8,163 bases of DNA from an uncultured Ideonella sp. Lineage in GTDB: Bacteria > Pseudomonadota > Gammaproteobacteria > Burkholderiales > Burkholderiaceae. The first letter of the stretch is position 1; every line of letters starts with the position of its first letter. The notes under the pieces are model-generated. The model made no database searches. It was not told the DNA's origin and worked only from the letters and a program-made list of their open reading frames with translations. Positions 1 to 7,089 of the stretch are shown here, one piece after another. The stretch is from contig CAMLGG010000236.1 of NCBI GenBank assembly GCA_946479475.1, forward strand, positions 1-8,163. The letters are read 5' to 3'. A program made the position numbers and the translations under genes.

Positions 1-730
1 TGCGCGCGGAAGCGGTAGGTGCGGAACTCGACGAACATCGGCCCTTCGCCGCTGCGCACGTGGGCCACCGCGTGGCGCATGGCATCGTCGACCGCGGACA
101 CGTTCATGCCGTCGACCGACACCGCGCTCATGTGGTAGCTGCGCGCCTTGGCGCAAAGGTCGGTGTCGGACTCCGACCTCGCCAGGGCGGTGCCCATGGC
201 GTAGCCGTTGTTCTCGCACAGCATCAGCAGCGGCACCCGCCACAGCGCGGCGAGGTTGGCGGTCTCGTGGAACTCGCCTTCGGCCACCGCGCCTTCACCG
301 AAGAAGCACGCGGCGATGCGGTCGGTGTGGCGAAGCCGCTCGGCCAGGGCGAAGCCGAGGGCCATCGGCAGCGCGCCGGCCACGATGGCGTTGCCGCCGA
401 AGAAGCGCCGTCCGGCGTCGAACAGGTGCATGGAGCCGCCTCGCCCGCGACAGCAGCCTTCGCGCTTGCCGAACATCTCGGCCATGACGGCGTTCATCGG
501 CACGCCGCGGGCCAGCGCATGGCCGTGTTCGCGGTAGGTGGCGAGCACGCTGTCGTCGTCGCGCAGGTGCGGCATGGCACCGGCCGCGATGGCCTCCTCG
601 CCGATGTACAGGTGCAGGAAGCCGCGGATCTTGCCGGCGCCGTAGAGCTGGGCACAGGCCTCCTCGAAGCGCCGGATGCGGATCATCCGGTGCAGCAGGG
701 CCTGGGCCTGCTCGGCCGAGAGCGGATGCG

Positions 731-734
<4 letters not shown>
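1..734 (-). CDS. E1 component alpha subunit of a pyruvate dehydrogenase-type complex (partial, C-terminus beyond window)
   Basis: Thiamine-diphosphate-dependent 2-oxoacid dehydrogenase E1 alpha subunit, which decarboxylates a 2-oxoacid and passes the acyl group to the lipoyl E2. My reverse-strand translation gives 244 residues of an expected 320-360. It shows the family signature [10 protein letters not shown] (97-106). The TPP/Mg motif starts with GEG at 146-148 and closes with NN at 175-176, the usual spacing, with Glu in place of the common Asp. The segment [12 protein letters not shown] (66-77) is also typical. The frame ends inside the usual TYRFRAHS segment, so the gene simply runs off the edge. 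Its ATG overlaps the TGA of the acetyl-CoA synthetase gene (ATGA), which suggests translational coupling. It is the fourth gene of the leftward operon; E1 beta and E2 are expected next. Pyruvate, acetoin or branched-chain specificity cannot be settled from this fragment. Confidence 0.9.
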
Positions 735-2476
<1,742 letters not shown>

Positions 2477-2495
2477 GGCCGGCCTCCGCGAAAGC

Positions 2496-2942
2496 TCAGT
2501 CCTGGTGACGCACCAGCAGCACCGGCACGCAAGCCTCGCGCAGCACCAGTTCGGCGTCGCTGCCCATCGCCAGGCGGTTGAAGCCTCGCCGGCCGTGCGT
2601 GCCCATCACGATCAGGCCGCATTGCCGGCGCGCCGCCTCCTCGACGATCGCGTCCGCCGCCCTGAGCGACGTGACCTCGCGCAGCACGGTCTCGTTCTGC
2701 ACCCCGCCTTCGGTGGCGTGCCGGCTCGCCTGCGCCAGCACCTCCTTGCCCATGCCGAGCAGGCGGGTGCGCGTCTCGTCGAAGCTCGCGGCCGAGGCGA
2801 GCTCGATCATGAACGGGAAGTCGTCGACCACGTGCAGCAGCACGAGGCGGGCCTGCAGGCGTGCGGCCAGGGCGATCGCCTCGCGCAGGCCGAGCTCGGC
2901 GGTCGCGCTGCCGTCGACGGGCACCAGGATCCGGTCGTACAT
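2496..2942 (-). CDS. Universal stress protein, single UspA domain
   Basis: 148 residues, the usual length of a single-domain UspA protein. The N-terminus [11 protein letters not shown] places the nucleotide-binding Asp at residue 10. The C-terminal half carries the ATP-binding signature G-X2-G-X9-G-(S/T), seen as G114-T-H-G117, nine residues, then G127-S128, followed by the closing strand VPVLLVR (139-145). It is therefore expected to be an ATP-binding USP rather than the non-binding UspA subtype. Such proteins act in the cytoplasm as stress or energy sensors and are often induced under oxygen limitation in proteobacteria. The start has GAGG (2951-2954) eight bases upstream. It is the second gene of the leftward operon, 25 bases after the host-attachment gene and 19 bases before acs, so it should share their FNR-like control. 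Confidence 0.95.
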   Translation of the reverse strand: MYDRILVPVDGSATAELGLREAIALAARLQARLVLLHVVDDFPFMIELASAASFDETRTRLLGMGKEVLAQASRHATEGGVQNETVLREVTSLRAADAIVEEAARRQCGLIVMGTHGRRGFNRLAMGSDAELVLREACVPVLLVRHQD

Positions 2943-2967
2943 GGTGGCTACCTCGCGGCGCGGGCCT

Positions 2968-3435
2968 TCAGACGCTGTGGCCGCGCATGGCGGAGGTCAC
3001 CCGCGCCTCCAGCTCGGGGCCGGCCAGCTCGGTCAGGTCCACGGCCTGGCTGGTGATGGTGCAGCGCTTGCTGGCGTCGCCTTGGTGCGAGCGCAACTCC
3101 CCCAGGAAGGGGTTGGAGGCGATCAGCGCAAGCCGGTCGTAGCGATGGGCGAGGGCCGCCTCCTCGAGGTAGGCGGCGAGCTCGCGGGCGAAGGCGGTCC
3201 GCTGCTTCTCATGCTCGCCGGTGCGGGCCTCGAAACGCGTGCTCGCCTGGCCCTTCATGGCCTGCCCGGGGCGGTCGTCGCCCAGCTGGCTGGTCCTGAT
3301 GCGGCTCTGCTCGTGCACGAAATCGGCAAGCTCGCGCAAGTGGCTGGTCTGCGGGTCGCGTTCGAAGCATCGGGCCCGCGCGGCGTTGGCCACCAGCACC
3401 CATTCGGGGCGCTCTTTCCGGCTGGCTGCTGTCAT
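2968..3435 (-). CDS. Host-attachment family protein
   Basis: 155 residues resembling the 'protein required for attachment to host cells' family (Host_attach, related to bacterial eRF1-like proteins). Features seen: the start strand PEWVLVANAARARCFE (10-25); the central H-E-Q-S-R then LGDDRPGQAMKG (41-62); an alpha-helical FARELAAYLEEA segment (82-93); the strand YDRLALIASNPFLGELR (99-115); and the closing VDLTELAGPELEARV (132-146). I chose ATG 3435 because AAGGAG lies five bases upstream (3441-3446). A longer TTG-initiated frame reaches 3501 but would run through the promoter. It is the first gene of the leftward operon with usp, acs and E1 alpha. The family name comes from a plant-associated bacterium; the biochemical function is unknown. 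There is no signal peptide, so it is probably cytoplasmic. Confidence 0.87.
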   Translation of the reverse strand: MTAASRKERPEWVLVANAARARCFERDPQTSHLRELADFVHEQSRIRTSQLGDDRPGQAMKGQASTRFEARTGEHEKQRTAFARELAAYLEEAALAHRYDRLALIASNPFLGELRSHQGDASKRCTITSQAVDLTELAGPELEARVTSAMRGHSV

Positions 3436-3440
3436 GGGAT

Positions 3441-3446
3441 CTCCTT
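3441..3446 (-). promoter_or_regulatory. Ribosome binding site deciding the host-attachment gene start
   Basis: On the minus strand this reads AAGGAG, followed by five bases and then ATG at 3435. It is a near-perfect Shine-Dalgarno and selects the shorter start over the TTG at 3501. Confidence 0.8.
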
Positions 3447-3460
3447 GGTTCAATGGCGCG

Positions 3461-3501
3461 ATGCTCGCGCTGCGGGCGCGGGCGACCTTGAGCAATCGCA
3501 A
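3461..3501 (-). promoter_or_regulatory. FNR/FixK-like box and -10 element, leftward promoter
   Basis: The dyad TTGAGCAATCGCAA (3488-3501, written on the plus strand) fits the CRP/FNR-superfamily rule TTG(A/C)-N6-(T/G)CAA. Reading leftward, 21 bases later comes GAGCAT (3466 down to 3461), a weak -10 that keeps the important A2, A5 and T6. The box centre (3494.5) would lie about 41 bases upstream of a start site near 3453, the class II activator position, leaving a leader of roughly 18 bases to ATG 3435. A weak -10 and no -35 are expected of an activator-dependent promoter. The match and spacing are seen; the identity of the regulator (FNR, FixK, Dnr) is inferred. Confidence 0.62.
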
Positions 3502-3524
3502 GTGCCGGCCACGCCCCCCTTCGA

Positions 3525-3565
3525 TTGCGCTGGCGCAAGGCCGCGCAGCCGGCCGTTCCTAGACT
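3525..3565 (+). promoter_or_regulatory. FNR/FixK-like box and -10 element, rightward promoter
   Basis: The perfect inverted repeat TTGCGC-TG-GCGCAA (3525-3538) fits TTG(A/C)-N6-(T/G)CAA. It is followed after 21 bases by TAGACT (3560-3565), a 4/6 match to TATAAT. The box centre (3531.5) is about 41 bases upstream of a start site near 3572, the class II activator position, leaving a leader of about 30 bases to ATG 3602 that contains AAGGA (3591-3595). The architecture mirrors the leftward promoter 37 bases away. Confidence 0.68.
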
Positions 3566-3601
3566 GGGCGGATCCCATCGAACATCGCCAAAGGACAGAC
3601 C

Positions 3602-4003
3602 ATGAGCATCCGCCATCTCGCCATCCTCGGAGCCGGCCTGCTGCTCGCTTGCGGCACGGCAGGCGCCCAGCCGGGTCCTGCCTCCAGCGCGCCCGGCCCC
3701 GGCTGCGGACCCATGGCCGGGGCGAGCGCCAATGCCGCGGATTGCCCGCGCCGGCCGGCCGCAGGCCGGGGGCGCATGGGCGCCCACTGGGGCCCGGGCT
3801 ACACCTCCGGCTGGCCGATGATGACGCCGTCGGAGCGCCAGGAGCACCAGCAGAAGCTGGCCGGCCTGAAGACCTACGAGGAGTGCCGGGCCTACATGGA
3901 CCAGCACCACGAGGACATGATGGCGCGGGCCAGGGACAAGGGCCTCGCCGTTCCTGCCAAGCCGCGCCGCGACGCCTGCGCCGGGCTGCCCAAGGCCAGG
4001 TAG
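3602..4003 (+). CDS. Small exported Cys/His/Met-containing protein, function unknown
   Basis: 133 residues beginning with a secretion signal (MSIRHLAILGAGLLLACG). Cleavage is ambiguous: LLAC (14-17) could be a lipobox with Cys17 lipidated, while the following AGAQ (20-23) could be a signal-peptidase I site. The mature part has a Gly/Pro/Ala-rich stretch (about 24-70), then a conserved-looking amphipathic region. That region starts PMMTPSERQEHQQKLAGLK (72-90) and continues with C95 and HHEDMMARA (102-110), ending near C126. Cysteines 35, 48, 95 and 126 plus the His/Met cluster suggest a periplasmic metal-binding or redox role, but this is inference. It resembles short hypothetical proteins seen in beta-proteobacteria, and I know no function for them. 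AAGGA lies six bases before the ATG. It is the first gene of the rightward FNR-like unit, 34 bases ahead of the ACP-GNAT gene. Confidence 0.8.
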   Translation: MSIRHLAILGAGLLLACGTAGAQPGPASSAPGPGCGPMAGASANAADCPRRPAAGRGRMGAHWGPGYTSGWPMMTPSERQEHQQKLAGLKTYEECRAYMDQHHEDMMARARDKGLAVPAKPRRDACAGLPKAR

Positions 4004-4037
4004 CGCGGGTACGCCCGGCCGGGCCGCTCCCCAACTC

Positions 4038-4862
4038 ATGCGCGCCGAGCAGATCCGCCCGCTGGTGCTGGAGGTGATCGGCGCCGTCGCCCCGGAGCGG
4101 GACGCGCGTTCGATCGCCGGCGACCGGCCGCTCGGCGAGCAGTTGGCGCTCGACTCGCTGGACTGGCTCAACGTCTCGGACTTGCTGCAGCAGCGGCTTG
4201 GCGTGGAGCAGCCGGGTGGGCTCAGCCCATCGTGGACGCTCGATGCCCTGGCGGAGGCGCTGGCACGGTCGCCGCCTGCGCGGCGCGAGGGCACGCAGGA
4301 CTCAGCCGGGCTGCCCCAGGCCCAGTACCTGGTCAAGGGGACCTGGGTCACCCTGCGACCGCTGCAGCCGGAGGACAGCGAGCTCGAAGCCGCGCTCGTC
4401 CGGCGGCTGTCCGACGAGACGCGCTACAAGCGCTTCATGGTCACGATGAAGGAGCTGCCGCCGGGCAAGCTCCATGACCTCACCGCCGTCGACCAGCGCC
4501 GGCACGTGGCCCTGGCGGCCCTGGCGCGGGCCGATGACGGCCCGATGCTGGTGGGCGTGGCCCGCTACGTCGTCGACCCGGCCTGCATCGGCTGCGAATT
4601 CGCGGTCACCGTCGACGATGCATGGCACGGCTGCGGCCTGGCCGGCATCCTGATGCATGCGCTGATCGAGGTGGCCCGCTCGCGCGGCCTGCACGAGATG
4701 GTGGGCCTGGTGCTGCGGGCCAACGAGCCGATGCTCAGGCTGGCCCGGCAGCTGGGCTTCGAGAGCCTGCGCGACCCGGACGACCGCGAGACCGTTCGTG
4801 TCCGGCTGCCGCTGCAGGGGCCTTCACCGGCCCGGGCGATTGCGGACCCTCCGGCGCCGTGA
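4038..4862 (+). CDS. Acyl-carrier-protein-like domain fused to a Pat-like GNAT acetyltransferase
   Basis: 274 residues in two domains. Residues 1-75 look like an acyl carrier protein: a helix from residue 5, then ALDSLDW (37-43) with Ser40 in the D-S-L phosphopantetheine site, then the helix-2 segment LLQQRLGV (49-56). A linker (about 76-98) leads to a GNAT domain (about 99-260). This resembles the acetyltransferase domain of protein lysine acetyltransferases (Pat/PatZ): TLRPLQPEDSE at the start, RRLSDETRYKRF (122-133), EFAV with candidate catalytic Glu187, and the acetyl-CoA loop HGCGLA (197-202) in place of the usual QGRGLG. NEPML (229-233) and QLGF (238-241) close the fold. C183-I-G-C186 sits just before Glu187, and C199 lies in the cofactor loop. 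The likely job is acetylation of proteins such as the Acs encoded divergently. The ATG has no clear Shine-Dalgarno, so coupling to the upstream gene is possible. Small-molecule acetylation cannot be excluded. Confidence 0.85.
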   Translation: MRAEQIRPLVLEVIGAVAPERDARSIAGDRPLGEQLALDSLDWLNVSDLLQQRLGVEQPGGLSPSWTLDALAEALARSPPARREGTQDSAGLPQAQYLVKGTWVTLRPLQPEDSELEAALVRRLSDETRYKRFMVTMKELPPGKLHDLTAVDQRRHVALAALARADDGPMLVGVARYVVDPACIGCEFAVTVDDAWHGCGLAGILMHALIEVARSRGLHEMVGLVLRANEPMLRLARQLGFESLRDPDDRETVRVRLPLQGPSPARAIADPPAP

Positions 4863-4905
4863 AGGCTCCGAGGGCGCGGTCCCCCGAGGCAGGAGATGGC
4901 GCCGC

Positions 4906-5787
4906 TCACGCCACCCGGTCGAGCAGGCCGGCCGGAACCTCCGGCCGCTCCAGGGCGATGAAGTGTCCCGCGCCACGCAACTCGGTGAAGCCGGCGGCTG
5001 GCAGCAGGCGCCGGTTGGCCTCCCGGTCCGAGGGGCGCGACCAGTCCTTTTCTCCGTAGAGCAGGTGGACGGGTGCCCTGATCTCGGGATACCGGGAGCG
5101 TGCCGCGATGAGGCTGGGCAGGTTGCCGTATACCGCACGGGCAACCACCGGGTAGCCGGGGCGGCGTCCGACCTTGAGCAGTTCTTCGAGATAGTCGTCG
5201 CGCAGGGCGGCGGGGTTGCCGAGGCCCCCGTGCAGGACGGCGCGCATGACGGGTTTGGGTTCGACAGCGGCGATGGTTGGGCCGATGCCTGGTGCCAGCA
5301 CGCCGGCCACGACGAATCGGGCCAGGAGGCTGGAGCGTGCGATCCCGCCCGCGTAGTCGTAGGCGTTGATCGCCACGACACGCCGCACGCGGTCGGGCAG
5401 CTCGGCCGCCGTCGTGAGGGCGAGCGTCGCGCCCATCGACTCGCCGAGCAGGGTCACGTCGCGCAGGTCGAGCTGCGTGATGAGGCGCTTCACCGCCGCG
5501 CGCATCGCCGGCTCGTCGTACGAGGCCCCCGGCACGATCTGCGAGTAGCCCATGCCGGGCAGGTCCAGCGCGTAGACCGCATACCGATCCTTGACCAGCG
5601 CGATGAGGTGGCGGAAGTGCTCGGCCTGCGTCCGCACGGTGTGCAGCAGGACCAGAGGCGCTCCCTTTCCACCGGTGAGATAGCGCAGGCGCCCCTGGGA
5701 CGAGCCAGAATCGGCCGGCTCCAGATACTGGCTGCGCATGCCCGGAACGACGATCCCGGATTCGTTGTCGGTGGCGGCGGGGGTCAT
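4906..5787 (-). CDS. Alpha/beta-fold hydrolase
   Basis: 293 residues with a complete alpha/beta-hydrolase layout. The oxyanion-hole segment VLLHTVRT is at 46-53, followed by the strand AVYALDLPGMGYS (70-82). The nucleophile elbow LLGESMGA (113-120) has Ser117, the acid is Asp248 in LLYGEKDW (242-249), and the base is His275 in GAGHFIALERPE (272-283). There is no signal peptide, so it is cytoplasmic. The substrate (ester, lactone or similar) cannot be read from the sequence. The elbow serine argues against a dehalogenase, which would have Asp there. ATG 5787 has GAGG (5797-5800) nine bases upstream. It is divergent from a TetR repressor across a spacer with two operators, so it is probably induced by a ligand of that repressor. 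It converges on the ACP-GNAT gene with a 43-base gap. Confidence 0.9.
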   Translation of the reverse strand: MTPAATDNESGIVVPGMRSQYLEPADSGSSQGRLRYLTGGKGAPLVLLHTVRTQAEHFRHLIALVKDRYAVYALDLPGMGYSQIVPGASYDEPAMRAAVKRLITQLDLRDVTLLGESMGATLALTTAAELPDRVRRVVAINAYDYAGGIARSSLLARFVVAGVLAPGIGPTIAAVEPKPVMRAVLHGGLGNPAALRDDYLEELLKVGRRPGYPVVARAVYGNLPSLIAARSRYPEIRAPVHLLYGEKDWSRPSDREANRRLLPAAGFTELRGAGHFIALERPEVPAGLLDRVA

Positions 5788-5822
5788 GTTCGTTGTCCTC
5801 GGAGGCCGGAGAGCCGTGGTGG

Positions 5823-5858
5823 TTGAAATACTGGACCAAGAAGTACAGTAAGTTTAAT
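5823..5858 (+). promoter_or_regulatory. Promoter(s) for the TetR-family regulator gene
   Basis: Two overlapping candidates exist. One is TTGAAA (5823-5828) with TACAGT (5844-5849); the other is TGGACC (5832-5837) with TTTAAT (5853-5858). Each has a short 15-base spacer. Either would start transcription at about 5856-5866, which fits translation from ATG 5893 rather than from the ATG at 5857. Operator O1 covers most of this region. Confidence 0.45.
5829..5850. promoter_or_regulatory. Predicted TetR-family operator O1
   Basis: Pseudo-palindrome TACTGGAC-N6-GTACAGTA; seven of eight positions pair between the half-sites. The same architecture recurs exactly 36 bases downstream (O2). It overlaps the predicted -35/-10 elements of the tetR promoter, as expected for autorepression. 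Confidence 0.65.
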
Positions 5859-5878
5859 GGTCAATACTGGACTGTCAA
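5851..5878 (-). promoter_or_regulatory. Promoter for the alpha/beta hydrolase gene
   Basis: On the minus strand a consensus -35 TTGACA (5878 down to 5873) is followed after 16 bases by TAAACT (5856 down to 5851), a 4/6 match to TATAAT. The start site would be near 5844, giving a leader of about 57 bases to ATG 5787. The -35 lies inside operator O2. Confidence 0.6.
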
Positions 5879-5886
5879 GTCCATTA
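5865..5886. promoter_or_regulatory. Predicted TetR-family operator O2
   Basis: TACTGGAC-N6-GTCCATTA; seven of eight half-site positions pair, and the left half is identical to that of O1. It contains the perfect inner repeat TGGACT-GTCA-AGTCCA (5868-5883), covers the hydrolase -35, and ends seven bases before the chosen tetR start. Confidence 0.68.
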
Positions 5887-5892
5887 AAAAAG

Positions 5893-6540
5893 ATGAGCAA
5901 GACCGACGACGAAGAGGCGCCGAAGCGCCGCGGCCGGCCACGCGACCCGGCGCGCCTGCAGCGCATCCTGGAGGCGGCGCGCAGCCACTTCTATGCCCAT
6001 GGGCTGGAGCGGGCCAGCGTCGATGCCATCGCCGCTGACGCCGGCGTCTCCAAGATGACGATCTACAGCCACTTCCCGTCCAAGGAGGCGCTGTTCGAGG
6101 CCGTGGTGAGCCAACGCACCGAGGCGGTGGTCGGCGGCTTCGCAGGCGCCATGGCCATGGACCCGATGCAGCCGCAGAAGGTCTTGACGGCCATCGGCGA
6201 GCGGTTCCTCGCGCTGACGCGCGAGGAGGAGGCGCTCGGCAAGTTCCGCACGCTGTACGGCGCCGCAGGCGCTCAGCCGGAGGCCTGCCGCGCCTTCCAT
6301 CGGCAGGGTGCCGAACGGCTGATCGGCGACCTGTCCGCCTACCTGCGCCGCGCCGATGCGGCGGGCTCGCTCAAGGTGCGCAACCCGCGCCTGGCAGCGG
6401 ACCTGTTCCTAGCGATGTTCCTCGGCGAAGGCCACATGCGCGGCCTGCTGATGCTGGAAGTGCCCGAGGCGCGCGAGAACAAGGCCCTCCTGAAGGAGGC
6501 GGTGCGGGTGTTCATGGCCGGCTATTCCACCGAGCCCTGA
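5893..6540 (+). CDS. TetR/AcrR-family transcriptional regulator
   Basis: 215 residues. The N-terminal tail is basic (KRRGRPRDPARL, 11-22), followed by a TetR DNA-binding domain. Its helix-turn-helix is at about 42-61 (SVDAIAADAGVSKMTIYSHF), followed by the typical PSKEALFEAVV (62-72). The C-terminal ligand and dimerisation domain (about 85-210) is all-helical and resembles the AefR-like group (FLGEGHMRGLLML, 176-188). I chose the ATG at 5893 because predicted promoter start sites fall near 5856-5866. A frame from the ATG at 5857 adds 12 residues encoded by operator sequence. Neither start has a good Shine-Dalgarno. It probably represses itself and the divergent hydrolase through O1 and O2. 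The inducer is unknown. It converges on the DUF3597 gene with only 7 bases between stop codons. Confidence 0.92.
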   Translation: MSKTDDEEAPKRRGRPRDPARLQRILEAARSHFYAHGLERASVDAIAADAGVSKMTIYSHFPSKEALFEAVVSQRTEAVVGGFAGAMAMDPMQPQKVLTAIGERFLALTREEEALGKFRTLYGAAGAQPEACRAFHRQGAERLIGDLSAYLRRADAAGSLKVRNPRLAADLFLAMFLGEGHMRGLLMLEVPEARENKALLKEAVRVFMAGYSTEP

Positions 6541-6547
6541 ACGGCGT

Positions 6548-7030
6548 TCAGTGCTTGAGGTCGGCCGGCACCTTGCCGCCGTTGTCGGCCAGCTTGTGCA
6601 TCACCTGCCTGTGCAGCCAGATGTTCATCGAGGCCGAGTCGTGCAGGTCGCCGGTGTAGCCCAGTTCCTTGGCCAGTCCCTGGCGCGCGGAAAGGCTGCT
6701 GTCGAGGTCGAGCAGCTTCATCAGGTCCACGATGGAGGTGCGCCAGTTGAGCGGCTGCGGGTTCTTCCCGGCCATCGCGTCGAGGACGGCCTCGACATCC
6801 ACCGGAGGCGCGGCCTGCGGCGTCGGAGGCGCGGCAATGGGCGTCTGGGCCGGTGCTGCCGGGCCTGGCGCCGCCGAGGGGACCGGGGGGACGGCCTGCG
6901 CAGGCACGCCCGGCGCGCCGGCAGCCTGCGCGCCCTGGGCGGCGGATGCGGGGCCAGGCGCCGGGGCGTTGACCACGGCCGGATGCTGTGCCGGAAAGAT
7001 CTTGCGCAGGATGTCGCCGAAGATGCTCAT
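6548..7030 (-). CDS. DUF3597 domain protein
   Basis: 160 residues. The short N-terminus MSIFGDILRKIF (1-12) and the C-terminal block VDVEAVLDAMAG (77-88), LNWRTSIVDLMKLLDLDSSL (94-113), AKELGYTGD (120-128) and MNIWLHRQVM (135-144), ending GGKVPADLK (151-159), match the DUF3597 family as I know it. Between them lies a Pro/Ala-rich linker (about 13-76), which makes it somewhat longer than the usual 130 or so residues. No function is known for the family. There is no signal peptide or membrane segment. GGAG (7037-7040 on the minus strand) is six bases before the ATG. It lies 59 bases downstream of the cbbR-like gene on the same strand and may be cotranscribed, though nothing visible links the functions. 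Confidence 0.88.
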   Translation of the reverse strand: MSIFGDILRKIFPAQHPAVVNAPAPGPASAAQGAQAAGAPGVPAQAVPPVPSAAPGPAAPAQTPIAAPPTPQAAPPVDVEAVLDAMAGKNPQPLNWRTSIVDLMKLLDLDSSLSARQGLAKELGYTGDLHDSASMNIWLHRQVMHKLADNGGKVPADLKH

Positions 7031-7089
7031 GACGGTCTCCAGGAGTCGTCATCCGGCATGGCAAGGGCAGTGCCTGTCGTTCGTGCGGA

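Noticed and set aside
3436..3501. TTG-initiated N-terminal extension of the host-attachment protein
   Set aside because: The extension overlaps the FNR-like box and -10 region, while ATG 3435 has AAGGAG at ideal spacing and begins where family similarity begins.
4013..4024. 12-base palindrome GCCCGGCCGGGC between the exported-protein and ACP-GNAT genes
   Set aside because: It has no loop-forming spacer and no T-run. Short G/C palindromes are common in DNA of this composition, so I assign it no function.
2578..4077. 499-codon plus-strand open frame across usp, the host-attachment gene and the exported-protein gene
   Set aside because: It crosses the divergent promoter region and two opposite genes without any domain, and it is out of frame with the real gene at 3602.
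4863..4905. Possible bidirectional terminator between the convergent ACP-GNAT and hydrolase genes
   Set aside because: Only short, mismatched GC-rich stems and no T-run could be found, so no terminator is called.
4565..5839. 424-codon minus-strand frame covering the hydrolase and the end of the ACP-GNAT gene
   Set aside because: The true hydrolase, with a complete catalytic triad, is in another frame. This one is Arg/Pro/Gly-rich shadow sequence.
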